Assembly: GCF_023652955.1 (NCBI RefSeq)
Contig: NZ_JAKLOY010000001.1
Location: forward strand, 310,001-374,000
DNA: 64,000 nucleotides
Direction: 5' to 3'
Origin: Geomonas sp. Red32
Lineage (GTDB): Bacteria; Desulfobacterota; Desulfuromonadia; Geobacterales; Geobacteraceae
The notes under the pieces are model-generated. The model was given only the letters and a program-made list of their open reading frames with translations. It was not told where the DNA came from and searched no databases. Below are positions 1-8,276 of this stretch, piece by piece. Position numbers and translations under genes: made by a program. The number at the start of each line of letters is the position of its first letter. The stretch's first letter is position 1.

Positions 1-622
1 AGTTGAGTCCTCTGATCCTGAAGTAGTAGACCCTGCCGGACTCCAGACCGGCAATGACCATGCCGGTCGTCTTGAAATAGGTCTTGTAAAACCGCCAGGC
101 CGATTCGTCGTTCGGGTCCCCGGCGTTTAACCACATCTCCCAGCTCCGCACCCCCGGCAGGACCCCAACCGAGCCGAGCATCTGTCCGAGATGATTTCCG
201 TTGACTACTTCGAACAGGAAAGGAGAACTTCCCGGTGCGACGACCGCAGACTTCTTGCTCTGGGTGATGAACAAGGAATCCAGACCGATGTTGTGGAGAG
301 CTTCGGGCTCCTTCCTCCCTTTCTTCTCCACGAAATGAACGAAGTCGTACAGGGCCTCGTCCACCCTTTCCACTACGAGATTCCTCTGGGGAATCATCGT
401 GCGATTCCCAGCCTGCACCGCGAGTTGGACGTTGGATAACTCCAGCTCGCAGGTCTTCAGGTGCTCCCGGCTCGGGTCGGTCTGGCATTCCCGATATGAG
501 GCGTGGCTCTCCAGGTTAGAGTTCACCCCCCTCAAAAGATCCAGACGTTCGGGAACCGTCCTCAAGTTCGGGTGCCGAAATACCTGTAACTGCATTTGAA
601 ACTTCCGTGGTGTTTTCACCAT
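1..622 (-). CDS. Hypothetical protein, C-terminal part missing (runs off the window)
   Basis: The minus strand is open from an ATG at 622 to the window edge, giving 207 residues without a stop. The start is fixed by a strong Shine-Dalgarno (AGGAGGTGACC) at about 628-638. The N-terminal half is polar and Cys-poor. The later half (GSSPFLFEVVNGNHLG and then GLESGRVYYFRIRGLN) resembles a fibronectin type III-like strand pattern, with the VYYFRIRGLN segment typical of the last strands of that fold. I do not recognise a function. The fold call is by eye and the family is unknown. Confidence 0.7.
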   Translation of the reverse strand, partial: MVKTPRKFQMQLQVFRHPNLRTVPERLDLLRGVNSNLESHASYRECQTDPSREHLKTCELELSNVQLAVQAGNRTMIPQRNLVVERVDEALYDFVHFVEKKGRKEPEALHNIGLDSLFITQSKKSAVVAPGSSPFLFEVVNGNHLGQMLGSVGVLPGVRSWEMWLNAGDPNDESAWRFYKTYFKTTGMVIAGLESGRVYYFRIRGLN

Positions 623-960
623 AGGGTCACCTCCTTTTGCACGTTTGCGGGCAGACAATGGGAAGTGTAGCGCAGGAATTTGCATTGAATAGAGGCTGAG
701 GCGAATAAAAATTACTCTTTTTCGTGACCTCTCACATCATTTTTAATGTATTCAGTGGCAGAAGCATCCTTATCGACACGAACTATCTGTAATTATTTAC
801 AAACAGTAAACCGAATATTAATGTGTGTCGAACCTGAAGATGTTTATTAATTCGATATTCTTTTCTGGTTTCCAATTTAGGCAGGCGCCCCCACCCCTAC
901 TTACCATAGTTGCCGTTTTTTCCACAAGTCGCATTGTGTTCCTACCGGCTATGGGCGGGG
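623..960. other. Intergenic region without a recognisable gene
   Basis: This stretch is more AT-rich than its surroundings, especially 700-830, and must carry the promoter of the leftward gene ending at the window edge. I see no convincing -35/-10 pair and no protein-coding signal. It runs directly into the 20-bp tandem array at 961. Confidence 0.5.
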
Positions 961-1334
961 CCTGTACAAACCGCGGGGCTTCTGCACAAACGGCAGGCGT
1001 CCCGTACAAACGGCAGGCGTCCCGTACAAACCGCAGGCGTCCTGTACAAACCGCAGGCGTCCTGTACAAACCGCAGGCGTCCTGTACAAACCGCAGGCGT
1101 CCTGTACAAACCGCAGGCGTCCCGTACAAACCGCAGGCGTCCCGTACAAACCGCAGGCCACCCGTACAAACCGTAGCCATCCCGTACAAACCGCAGCCAT
1201 CCCGTACAAACCGCAGCCATCCCGTACAAACCGCAGGCCACCCGTACAAACCGCAGGCCACCCGTGCAAACCGTAGGGTTCCCGGACAAACCGCGGGTTT
1301 TCTGCACAAACGCCCGAGCCTCCCGACAAGCCAC
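961..1334. repeat. 20-bp tandem repeat array, about 18 copies
   Basis: The unit is close to CCCGTACAAACCGCAGGCGT and recurs every 20 bases with no spacer. The inner copies (1021-1140) are nearly identical. Copies toward both ends diverge, mostly in the last five bases (GGCGT, GGCCA, GCCAT) and in C/T at the third base. Because 20 is not a multiple of three, every frame gives a 20-residue periodic nonsense peptide, so the open frames across it are artefacts. There are no unique spacers, so it is not a CRISPR. Confidence 0.95.
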
Positions 1335-1440
1335 GGGGGGTTCCTAAAAGAGCCTGGTTGCAAGCACGGGCAGGAGTTACCGGATCGGCGGAAACGCCGT
1401 CGATGGCGCTTACGAGCTACCGCCCTGCCCGGCACACACG

Positions 1441-1475
1441 AAAAAAGGCCCCGCCGGATGGCGGGGCCTTTTTGT
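1441..1475 (-). terminator. Rho-independent terminator of the CoA-transferase gene
   Basis: A GGCCCCGCC / GGCGGGGCC stem with a short loop is flanked by A6 on one side and T5 on the other, so it can work in both directions. It lies 25-55 bases past the stop codon of the leftward CoA-transferase. Confidence 0.9.
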
Positions 1476-1497
1476 TGCCGCTATCGAAACCGTGCGA

Positions 1498-3093
1498 TTA
1501 CTCGCAGAGGTCGATCTTCACATCCCAGTTCTTGAGCTTCATGGTGCCGTTCTTCTCAAGGTTGAGGTGCATCTTGAAGGCACGATCCCACAGCTGCGGC
1601 TCGTGACCGACCTTGCGGGCGAGGCAGTCCTTGGAAGCCATCTCGAGATACTCGGTCAGCTGAGCCTTGTAGTCCGGGTGGGCGCACTTCTCGATGATGC
1701 GCTTGGCGCGATCCTTCGGAGCCAGACCGCGGAGGTCGGCCAGACCCTGCTCGGTGACCACGCAGTCGAGGTCGTGCTCGGTGTGGTCGATGTGGGAGCA
1801 GTGCGGGACCACGCAGGAGATACCGTTCGGGTCGGTCTTGGACGGACGGCTCGACGGGGTGTGCATGATCTTGAGGAAGCCGTTACGCAGGAAGTCGCCG
1901 GAACCGCCCAGGCCGTTGATCATACGGGTACCGCCGACCAGGGTCGAGTTGGCGTGTGCGTAGATGTCGATCTCGACCGGGGTGTTCATTGCGATGCAAC
2001 CCAAACGGCGGATCGGCTCCGGTGCGTTGGAGATGGAGAGCGGACGCAGGGTGATCTTGTCGAAGTACTTGTCCATGTTCTCGAAGAAGCGCGGGAAGCC
2101 CGGGGTCGCGGAGAGCGACAGCGAGCAGGAGGACGCGTGGTCCAGCTTCCCGGAGTCGAACAGGTCGAGCATGGTGTCCTGCAGCACCTCGGTGTAGACG
2201 GTCAGGTTGCTGAAGGGCCCTTTGGCCAGGCCGCCGATGACGGCGTTGGCGATGGAACCGACGCCCGACTGCAGCGGCAGCAGGTTCTTCGGAAGACGGC
2301 CAGCCTTTACTTCCTGGGTGAAGAACTCGATGACGTGGCCGGCAATGGCCTCGGAGGTGTCGTCCTGCTCGGCAAAGGCGCGGCCCTGGTCGCGCAGCTT
2401 GGACTCGACCACGGCGATGATCTTGGAGGGATCGCAGGGGACGTAGGTGGTGCCGATCCTGGAGCTCGCGTGGGTGATATTCAGCACCTGGCGGTTCGGC
2501 GGATGGTTGCAGGAGATGTTGTCGTGGATCCCTTCGAAGGAGGGCTGTCCGGTGTTCACCTCGATAATCACCTTGTCGCAGATCATCAGGATCTCGGGGA
2601 TGACGCCGCAGGAGGAGGTCGGAACCAGGCCGCCGTCCTCGGTGATGGCGGAAACCTCGATGATGGCCAGGTCAAGCTTGCCGGTCTCGGTGTCCTTGGT
2701 ATAGAAGCCGTAGCCCAGGTCCTGAGCGAAGAGGGAGAGGTGCTTGTCGCCCATCCGGATGCGGCCGGCGTTGATGCCGGCGGCTATGTCCTTGCCGGTC
2801 TGGTAGGGCCAACGACGGTCGATCATGTCGTTCTGTGCCCAGCGGTTCTCGGTCTCGGCGCCGACGGAGGCGCCGATGAACAGGTTGAACTTCCACTTGC
2901 CCTGCAGGTTGTTCTTCTCGACGTGCTCGGCAACCGCGATGGGCACCACTTTGGGGTAACCGGCGGGGGTGAACCCGGACCAGCCGAGGTTCATGCCAGG
3001 CTTGAAGAACTGGATGGTCTGTTCCGGCGTCATCACCTTGCTGAGAAGCGACTTGCAACGTACCCGGTCTTGGAGCGTACCGTATTCGGACAT
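1498..3093 (-). CDS. Succinyl-CoA:acetate CoA-transferase / acetyl-CoA hydrolase family protein
   Basis: This 531-residue protein belongs to the class I CoA-transferases of the Ach1/Cat1/AarC group, which move CoA between succinyl-CoA (or similar) and acetate. In acetate-oxidising Geobacter such enzymes activate acetate and close the citric acid cycle in place of succinyl-CoA synthetase. The start has a good Shine-Dalgarno (AGGAGGAAAAAG). The glycine-rich segment LQSGVGSIANAV (about 274-285) and the YTEVLQD segment, whose Glu at about 302 aligns with the CoA-thioester glutamate of AarC, are both present. It is a single-gene unit with its own promoter upstream and terminator downstream. The family is sure; the preferred substrate pair is inferred. 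Confidence 0.92.
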   Translation of the reverse strand: MSEYGTLQDRVRCKSLLSKVMTPEQTIQFFKPGMNLGWSGFTPAGYPKVVPIAVAEHVEKNNLQGKWKFNLFIGASVGAETENRWAQNDMIDRRWPYQTGKDIAAGINAGRIRMGDKHLSLFAQDLGYGFYTKDTETGKLDLAIIEVSAITEDGGLVPTSSCGVIPEILMICDKVIIEVNTGQPSFEGIHDNISCNHPPNRQVLNITHASSRIGTTYVPCDPSKIIAVVESKLRDQGRAFAEQDDTSEAIAGHVIEFFTQEVKAGRLPKNLLPLQSGVGSIANAVIGGLAKGPFSNLTVYTEVLQDTMLDLFDSGKLDHASSCSLSLSATPGFPRFFENMDKYFDKITLRPLSISNAPEPIRRLGCIAMNTPVEIDIYAHANSTLVGGTRMINGLGGSGDFLRNGFLKIMHTPSSRPSKTDPNGISCVVPHCSHIDHTEHDLDCVVTEQGLADLRGLAPKDRAKRIIEKCAHPDYKAQLTEYLEMASKDCLARKVGHEPQLWDRAFKMHLNLEKNGTMKLKNWDVKIDLCE

Positions 3094-3185
3094 CTTTTTC
3101 CTCCTGTTTGGTTTTGGTGTTTACAGACGCGAGCCTTTAAACACTGATAAGGACATGGCTTTGGTGTGCGGCTGGCTGCCGCCTC

Positions 3186-3204
3186 GCGCCTCAACATGAG
3201 GCGC
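3186..3204. promoter_or_regulatory. Perfect 8-bp hairpin in the CoA-transferase leader
   Basis: GCGCCTCA-ACA-TGAGGCGC forms a perfect stem in the roughly 130-nt untranslated leader, between the predicted promoter and the start codon. No U-run follows, so it is more likely a stability element or protein/RNA site than a terminator. Confidence 0.5.
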
Positions 3205-3228
3205 CGCTAAGGGCAAAAGTAGAACCGG

Positions 3229-3257
3229 ATTCTACTTAACGCCAGTCTCATAGTCAA
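3229..3257 (-). promoter_or_regulatory. Sigma-70 promoter of the CoA-transferase gene
   Basis: On the minus strand TTGACT (3257-3252), a 17-bp spacer and TAGAAT (3234-3229) match the housekeeping consensus at 5/6 and 5/6. This predicts a leader of about 130 nt. Confidence 0.7.
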
Positions 3258-3478
3258 GGGTAAATACGGCAGATTTATTGTTCGGCTGGCTGGACCAGGA
3301 CGGCTCGTGTCGGTGCCGGACACGGCGACGGCAACACCCCGGAAGGAGGAGACGGGGGAGGTGTATACAGTATGCAATCTAATCTTATCCGCCGGCAACG
3401 TCAAGACAAAAACGGGTTTGATAAAAAGTTTCCGGCCCGGCGGGGGGCGTGCCGACATAAACCTTAGTCATCAAGATG

Positions 3479-3496
3479 ATTTACGTTTCCGTAAAT
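3479..3496. promoter_or_regulatory. Inverted repeat ATTTACG-N4-CGTAAAT
   Basis: A perfect 7-bp inverted repeat with a 4-bp centre sits in the AT-rich middle of the 3094-3650 intergenic region, which otherwise holds the CoA-transferase promoter and the MCP terminator. It could be a repressor operator. No regulator gene is adjacent. Confidence 0.35.
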
Positions 3497-3584
3497 TCGC
3501 GGCGTTTTATTCTTAATGATAACAACCTCCCCCCGGCATCCCCCCGCACCCCGCCCCGGCCAGCTGGAAGGGAGCGGGTAAAAC

Positions 3585-3617
3585 AAAGGCCGCCCCCGTC
3601 GGGGGGCGGCCTTAAAA
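3585..3617 (-). terminator. Rho-independent terminator of the MCP gene
   Basis: A GGCCGCCCCC / GGGGGCGGCC stem with a 3-base loop is followed on the minus strand by TTTGTTTT. It lies 35-65 bases past the stop codon of the leftward chemotaxis receptor. Confidence 0.9.
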
Positions 3618-3650
3618 CGCCCTTTGAAATAATAGCGTCCTATCTAACCG

Positions 3651-5753
3651 TTATTCGAGCTTCAAACCGTAGTCCGCCTGGTACCCGATCCGGACCGCTC
3701 CCCAGTGCCGGTTCCTGATGTAGATGGGGGTGGAAAGGTCGTTGAGGATCTCGCCGGTATCCCGCTGGTAGGTCTGCAGCAGGAAAGGGTCGGTGTTGCG
3801 TGCGCTCTTCAGGCCGGTCTTGTCGTTGAAGATCCTCTTGGTACGGTTGTGGTTCTTGTCGTACTCGGCGTCCCCGGTCAACGGCTCGGTGTAGCGGAGG
3901 TTGTGGCAGGGAACGTAGCCGTTGTCGTCCACGCAGATGACAAACAGAAACGATTGCTGCCGCGCCAGGATCTCCTCCTGGACAGGGGAGACGAAGCGGT
4001 CGAAGTAGCTGTGGAAGGCGGTCTCGTACTTTTGCGGCGAGGTGTTGGGAACCGGCCGGTAGTTGCGGTCGAAGAGGTCGGCCTCGGTGATTTTGCCCTG
4101 GGCGATCGCCTCCTCGGCGAGGGCGATGACCCGGTCGCGCATCTCGGAGGCCATCCCCTTGATGATGTCGTGCCGGTTGCCGACGCTGAACTTGCCGACG
4201 GTCGAGAAGATCTTCTCCGCCACCTCGGTCAGCACGTTGAAGGCCTTGCCGCTTTCCTGCATGTCATGGTGCACGGTGGTGGCCGAAGTGGAGACGTTGT
4301 GGATCTTTTCCGAGATCTCGGAGGTGGTTGCGCTCTGCTCCTCGGTCGCGGAGGCGATCTGGTTGATGAGCTGCGCCGTCTCCCCTGCCAGGGAGAGGAT
4401 CTTTTCGAGACACTCCCGGGCCTGGGTGGATTTCGTCACCCCCTCCTCGACCCGCTCCTGTTCTTCGCTGATGGAGCTCACCGCTTCGCGGCTCTCCTGC
4501 TGAATGGTGGTGATGATCCTGGCGATCTCCTTGGTCGAGGTGGCGGTCTTCTCCGAAAGGAGCTTCACCTCGTCGGCGACCACGGCGAAGCCGCGGCCGT
4601 GTTCTCCGGCCCGCGCCGCCTCGATGGCGGCATTGAGGGCCAGGAGCTTGGTCTGATCGGCGATGTCCTCGATGAGGTTGATGATGTCGCCGATCTGCCC
4701 GGAGGAGGTCTCCAGCTTACCGACCGTGTCGAGGGTCTTGGCGACGTTCCCCTTGACGAGCTCGATCGCCTGGCAGACACCATCGACGACTGCCATCCCG
4801 TCGTTGGCGGCCAGGTCGACCTCCACCGAGAAACCGGCCGCCTGGTGCGTGTTGCCGGCCACGACATTAAGGGTGGTGGCCATCTCCTCGGCCGCCACCG
4901 CCACCGTCTGGGAGCGTTCCTTCTGTTCCGCCGCCGAAATGAGGGTCCTGCCGGTCAGGTTGGAGACCTGGCAAAGGGAGATGGAAATGTTCTCCGCCAA
5001 CTGGTAAAGAACGGTGATGGTTTCCCGCAGCTTCCCGATCAGCCGGTTGATCTGGTTGGCGAGCTGGCCAATCTCGTCGTCGGAGCGGACGGTGATCTCC
5101 TTGGTGAGGTCTCCCTCCCCCGCCACCAGGTCGTCGATCTTGGTGGAGAAGTCCATGATGTCGCGCACCACCGTCTTCTTGAAGAACAGGTACATGCTCC
5201 CGATCATGGCAAGGAAGAAGCAGCAACCGGCAACCAGCAGCATGGCCATCATCTTGAGCGCGCTCTGGTATCCGGCCTCCATGGAGGAGGTCAGCACCAC
5301 CGCACCGCGGTACTTTTCGCCGGGGTCGTGACACTGCTTGCAGCGCTCCTCGTTGACCAGGGGGACCACCGCGCGCAGGGTGTGGGTGCCGTTTTCCACC
5401 AGGCGGGTCTCCAGGGTCTTGCCGGTGGAGAGCGCCTTCAGCACGTCGCCGCTCACCGCGCTCGACGGATTATTGGCGTCCTTTCCCTCCTTGTTGTAGA
5501 TCTTCAGGTCGAAGCCGAAACGGTCCTTGGCGACCTTGGCGAGGTCGATGACCCCTTTGGTGTCGGCCTTCATCATGAACTCGTTGATCTCGTTGACGAT
5601 GACGGCGGCAAGGGTCCGGCTGTTCTTCTCCTGCAGATCCATGCTGGCGCGGTACTGGAGGCCGAGGGATAGAAGCCCCAGCACCGAGACCCCCACGAAC
5701 AGGGTAACCCCGATGATGAGCAGGATCTTTTTCATCAATTTATTCCGGAACAT
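3651..5753 (-). CDS. Methyl-accepting chemotaxis protein with periplasmic c-type haem motif and C-terminal extension
   Basis: This 700-residue receptor has TM1 at about 9-30, a periplasmic sensor domain containing a single haem-c motif CKQCH (138-142), TM2 at about 170-191, a HAMP domain (192-245) and an MCP signalling domain (about 280-520) with the hairpin tip [18 protein letters not shown]. Beyond the signalling coiled coil there is an unusual ~155-residue C-terminal domain. Covalent haem suggests redox or gas sensing, as known for other Geobacter haem MCPs. The upstream in-frame ATG at 5765 is rejected because its own codons form the Shine-Dalgarno (GGGAGG) for the ATG at 5753. Transcription is predicted from a sigma-28 promoter. 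Confidence 0.93.
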   Translation of the reverse strand: MFRNKLMKKILLIIGVTLFVGVSVLGLLSLGLQYRASMDLQEKNSRTLAAVIVNEINEFMMKADTKGVIDLAKVAKDRFGFDLKIYNKEGKDANNPSSAVSGDVLKALSTGKTLETRLVENGTHTLRAVVPLVNEERCKQCHDPGEKYRGAVVLTSSMEAGYQSALKMMAMLLVAGCCFFLAMIGSMYLFFKKTVVRDIMDFSTKIDDLVAGEGDLTKEITVRSDDEIGQLANQINRLIGKLRETITVLYQLAENISISLCQVSNLTGRTLISAAEQKERSQTVAVAAEEMATTLNVVAGNTHQAAGFSVEVDLAANDGMAVVDGVCQAIELVKGNVAKTLDTVGKLETSSGQIGDIINLIEDIADQTKLLALNAAIEAARAGEHGRGFAVVADEVKLLSEKTATSTKEIARIITTIQQESREAVSSISEEQERVEEGVTKSTQARECLEKILSLAGETAQLINQIASATEEQSATTSEISEKIHNVSTSATTVHHDMQESGKAFNVLTEVAEKIFSTVGKFSVGNRHDIIKGMASEMRDRVIALAEEAIAQGKITEADLFDRNYRPVPNTSPQKYETAFHSYFDRFVSPVQEEILARQQSFLFVICVDDNGYVPCHNLRYTEPLTGDAEYDKNHNRTKRIFNDKTGLKSARNTDPFLLQTYQRDTGEILNDLSTPIYIRNRHWGAVRIGYQADYGLKLE

Positions 5754-5790
5754 CGCGCCTCCCATGAGAAAAACACCGTTGTGATTCTTA

Positions 5791-5817
5791 TTATCGGCAC
5801 ATCTTGTTTACACTTTA
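5791..5817 (-). promoter_or_regulatory. Sigma-28 (FliA) promoter of the MCP gene
   Basis: The minus strand reads TAAA (5817-5814), exactly 15 bases, then GCCGATAA (5798-5791). This is a full match to the classical flagellar/chemotaxis sigma-28 consensus TAAA-N15-GCCGATAA. The distance to the chosen start codon predicts a leader of about 30 nt. It ties the haem receptor to the motility regulon. Confidence 0.88.
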
Positions 5818-5973
5818 ACCGGGCCGTTAACATAATCTTCACGGCGCCGCGCACCGGGCCCGCGAGGCGAAAAAGGCCGCAAGCGGCAGGAGGGAGAGAA
5901 ACGGTACGCTGTTGACCTTGGTCAAAAAAAAGGAGCACGGGAGATGGTAGGCTTTAAGGCAGGAGGTGTAACC

Positions 5974-6414
5974 GTGAAAGAGATACCGTTTGATGAGCTC
6001 TATCGGCAACTGGTGCAGCATTGCGGCGACGCCGTCGTCTATTCCGACCGGGAAGGAAAGATCCGGCTCTGGAACGAGGCCGCCGAGAAGATGTTCGGCT
6101 TCAGCGCGGAGGAGGCGCTCGGGCAGTCGCTCGACATCTTCATCCCCGAAAACCAGCGGGCCAAGCACTGGGAGGGATACTTCCGGGTCATGGAGAGCGG
6201 GACCACCCGCTACGCGACCCAGCTGCTGGCGGCGCCGGCCATCCGCAAGGACGGGAGCCGGATCTCGACCGAATTCTCGATGACCATCGTGCGCGACGGC
6301 GAGGGAAAGGTCGCAGGGACCGCGGCCGTGGTGCGGGACGTGACTGCCAAGTGGCAAAAGGAAAAGGAGTTGAGGACGCGGCTGGCTGAGCTGGAGAAAA
6401 TGTCACAGGGATAA
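5974..6414 (+). CDS. Stand-alone PAS domain protein
   Basis: This 146-residue cytoplasmic protein is almost entirely one PAS domain. Its core is DAVVYSDREGKIRLWNEAAE, then MFGFSAEEALGQ, then the C-terminal strands ending GTAAVVRDVTAK, with a short charged helix after it. There is no kinase, GGDEF or DNA-binding output domain, so it must act through a partner or as a small-ligand sensor. The GTG start at 5974 is chosen over the ATG at 5944 because AGGAGGTG lies just upstream of it. It is divergent from the MCP gene and convergent with bacterioferritin. Confidence 0.8.
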   Translation: MKEIPFDELYRQLVQHCGDAVVYSDREGKIRLWNEAAEKMFGFSAEEALGQSLDIFIPENQRAKHWEGYFRVMESGTTRYATQLLAAPAIRKDGSRISTEFSMTIVRDGEGKVAGTAAVVRDVTAKWQKEKELRTRLAELEKMSQG

Positions 6415-6476
6415 GAGGTTAAAGATGGGGGATCGCCCCCTCCCGCCAGGGGAGGGGGAAATCGCTCCACCTCCCG

Positions 6477-6941
6477 TCAGGTTTGCTCCGAGAGATACAG
6501 CTGCACGCCCATCTGGGCGATCTGGTTGAGCTGGGCCTCGATGTCGTCGATGTGGGCCTCCTCGTGCTCCAGGATGGACTGCAATAGATCGCGGGTGCCG
6601 TTGTCGCCCATCTCGACCGCGACGCGGATGCTCTCATTGTAGCCGCGAATGGCGGTTTCCTCCGAGGCGTGGTCGAACTGGTGCATCTTCGGTACTTCGC
6701 CGCCGATGTGGATCGGATCCAGCCGGCTCACCACCGGCCTTCCCTCCAAAAAGAGAATCCGCTCGATGAGCTTTTCGGCGTGCTTCATCTCCACAATGGC
6801 CCGCTCGCGGATGAGGGACTGCAGCTTTTTGTAGCCCCAGTTCTCACACATCTCCGCATGCACCATGTACTGGTTGATCGCGGTCAGCTCTTCGGCCAGC
6901 CGCACGTTAAGCTGTTCGATCACCCTCTCGTTTCCCTTCAT
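6477..6941 (-). CDS. bfr: Bacterioferritin
   Basis: This 154-residue four-helix ferritin stores iron and detoxifies ferrous iron with oxygen or peroxide. All ferroxidase ligands are present at the same positions as in the E. coli protein: Glu18, Glu51, His54, Glu94, Glu127 and His130. Met52, the axial haem ligand at the dimer interface, is also present. The start has a GGAGG Shine-Dalgarno. It is a single-gene unit with a promoter about 105 bases upstream. No clear Fur box is visible. Confidence 0.96.
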   Translation of the reverse strand: MKGNERVIEQLNVRLAEELTAINQYMVHAEMCENWGYKKLQSLIRERAIVEMKHAEKLIERILFLEGRPVVSRLDPIHIGGEVPKMHQFDHASEETAIRGYNESIRVAVEMGDNGTRDLLQSILEHEEAHIDDIEAQLNQIAQMGVQLYLSEQT

Positions 6942-7044
6942 GAATGACCTCCTTGAAGTTGATGACCCTGCGGCCGCATTTTACGGCTCCCTCCACGTCA
7001 TGCCGGTGCTTCAGACTCCCCTAAAGATAAAATTTTTTTAATTC

Positions 7045-7072
7045 ATTATACCGTCGCCGCCCTTGTTGGCAA
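7045..7072 (-). promoter_or_regulatory. Sigma-70 promoter of bacterioferritin
   Basis: The minus strand has TTGCCA (7072-7067), a 16-bp spacer and a perfect TATAAT (7050-7045). The predicted leader is about 95 nt and begins with an A/T-rich tract. Confidence 0.65.
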
Positions 7073-7099
7073 GGCGGGGCCCAACGAGATACCAGACGC

Positions 7100-7215
7100 C
7101 ACCTGCGTGGACTGCGTGGACTGCGTGGACTGCGTGGACTGCGTGGACTGCGTGGACTGCGGGGGACTGCGTGGACTGCGGGGGACTGCGTGGACTGCGG
7201 GGGACTGCGGGGGGC
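7100..7215. repeat. 9-bp tandem repeat (TGCGTGGAC) block
   Basis: The nonamer TGCGTGGAC is repeated about six times without interruption, then alternates with the G-rich variant TGCGGGGGAC. The period is a multiple of three, so open frames with a Val-His-Ala or Asp-Cys-Val pattern cross it. They lack starts with ribosome sites and similarity, and I treat the block as non-coding. It lies upstream of the bacterioferritin promoter and downstream of the rhomboid gene. Confidence 0.85.
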
Positions 7216-7359
7216 CTGGGTGGACCTGCAGGAGTTGGCGTGGCTTGGTTTGGACCTGCTTGAAACTGGCGTGGCGGTGCGTGAAGGGACGTTGGTGAGG
7301 GGCGTGAGAGTGGAGTAGGGTGAGGGCGCGAAGCGCGGGCGGCACTTGCGGCGTTGGGC

Positions 7360-7384
7360 GGCTCTCCCTCCGGGAGGGAGAGCG
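7360..7384. repeat. Palindrome GCTCTCCCT-N5-AGGGAGAGC
   Basis: A strong hairpin lies just past the stop codon of the rhomboid gene. It has no U-run and resembles the C/G-rich hairpins scattered between genes elsewhere in this window. It may protect the 3' end of the mRNA. Confidence 0.5.
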
Positions 7385-7395
7385 CAGCCTGCCGT

Positions 7396-8247
7396 TTAGA
7401 AGGAATGCCCGTGGGGAGAGTAGGTGAGCGCCTGGAAAGCGGCCAGCCCCAGGATGGCAAGGGTCCCCAGCACGGTGATCACCATCAGGATGCGATGCAC
7501 TGAGTTCTCTTTCCGTTGCTGCTGATAGCCGAGGAGCTTCCCGAGGACAACGCCCCCCAAAACGCCGCCGCCATGCCCCCAGTTGTTGATGCCGGGCATC
7601 ACGAGCCCGAAGAGGACCAGGGAGATCAGCCACCCGTTGACCTCCTTGGAGACGGCCATCCCGTACCGCCCGCCGCTGCTCCTGCCGAAGTAGTAAAGGG
7701 CGCCGATCAGGCCGCAGATGGCAGCGGAGGCTCCGATGGTCAAGGGAACCCCGGCCAGGAAGGAGACGAGGTAACCCAACACGCCGCTTAAGGTGTAGAT
7801 GACGAACATCCGGCTGGGGCCGTACTCCATCGCAACCCAGGGGCCGATCTGGCGCAGGGCCATCATGTTGAACAGCAGATGGAGGATACCGCCGTGGAGA
7901 TAGCTCGCCGAAACGAGGGTCCAGTAGCCGCCGATTTCCATCGGGACGGTCCCGGTAGCCCCCAACACGAGGAGGCTTCGCTCCCCGGGAGAAAGGAAGC
8001 TGAAGGGGCTGAGGCTCATCCCCATGCCCCCCATCCTGTTATGGCTGATGACCAGGGAAAGGAGAAAGAAGATCACGTTGACGGTGATGATCGCCTTGAC
8101 GAGCCCCTGGCCGTCGGGATCCACCCGGTTCAGGTCGCCCAGCGAGGCAAAGAGGCCGGGGCGGCGGGCTCCGCACCAGGGGCAGCGGTCATCCGAGCTT
8201 CCGATGAGCCGGCCGCAATGTGAACAGTAGATAGCACGTCTGGACAT
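7396..8247 (-). CDS. Rhomboid intramembrane serine protease with N-terminal zinc ribbon
   Basis: This 283-residue protein starts with a two-CxxC zinc ribbon (CSHCG at 8-12, CPWCG at 22-26) followed by six or seven membrane segments. The rhomboid signature is complete: HxxxxHxxxN (His118, His123, Asn127) in TM2, the catalytic serine in GASAAICG (Ser174), and the catalytic histidine in NWGHGGG (His225). It should cleave transmembrane substrates within the bilayer; the substrate is unknown. It is the last gene of the same-strand run that starts with the E3-like flavoprotein, 29 bases behind the E2 gene. Confidence 0.92.
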   Translation of the reverse strand: MSRRAIYCSHCGRLIGSSDDRCPWCGARRPGLFASLGDLNRVDPDGQGLVKAIITVNVIFFLLSLVISHNRMGGMGMSLSPFSFLSPGERSLLVLGATGTVPMEIGGYWTLVSASYLHGGILHLLFNMMALRQIGPWVAMEYGPSRMFVIYTLSGVLGYLVSFLAGVPLTIGASAAICGLIGALYYFGRSSGGRYGMAVSKEVNGWLISLVLFGLVMPGINNWGHGGGVLGGVVLGKLLGYQQQRKENSVHRILMVITVLGTLAILGLAAFQALTYSPHGHSF

Positions 8248-8276
8248 TTCGTTTCCTTCCTCGGCCTTTACGAAGA

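Noticed and set aside
961-1334. CRISPR array
   Set aside because: Units are contiguous with no unique spacers, and there are no cas genes nearby.
825-1535. Long open frames with 20-residue repeats on both strands across the 20-bp array
   Set aside because: They exist because the 20-bp unit lacks stops in most frames. No ribosome site or non-repetitive coding signal supports them.
3705-5672. Plus-strand open frame of about 650 residues opposite the MCP gene
   Set aside because: Antisense shadow with biased composition; the MCP on the other strand has clear domains and a promoter.
6430-6465. Terminator between the PAS gene and bacterioferritin
   Set aside because: A CCCCCTCC/GGAGGGGG hairpin exists but no U-run follows in either direction; it fits the dispersed C/G-rich hairpins better.
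7046-7633. Repeat-bearing frames with Val-His-Ala runs
   Set aside because: They overlap the rhomboid gene antisense or cover the 9-bp tandem block; no start signals and no family match.
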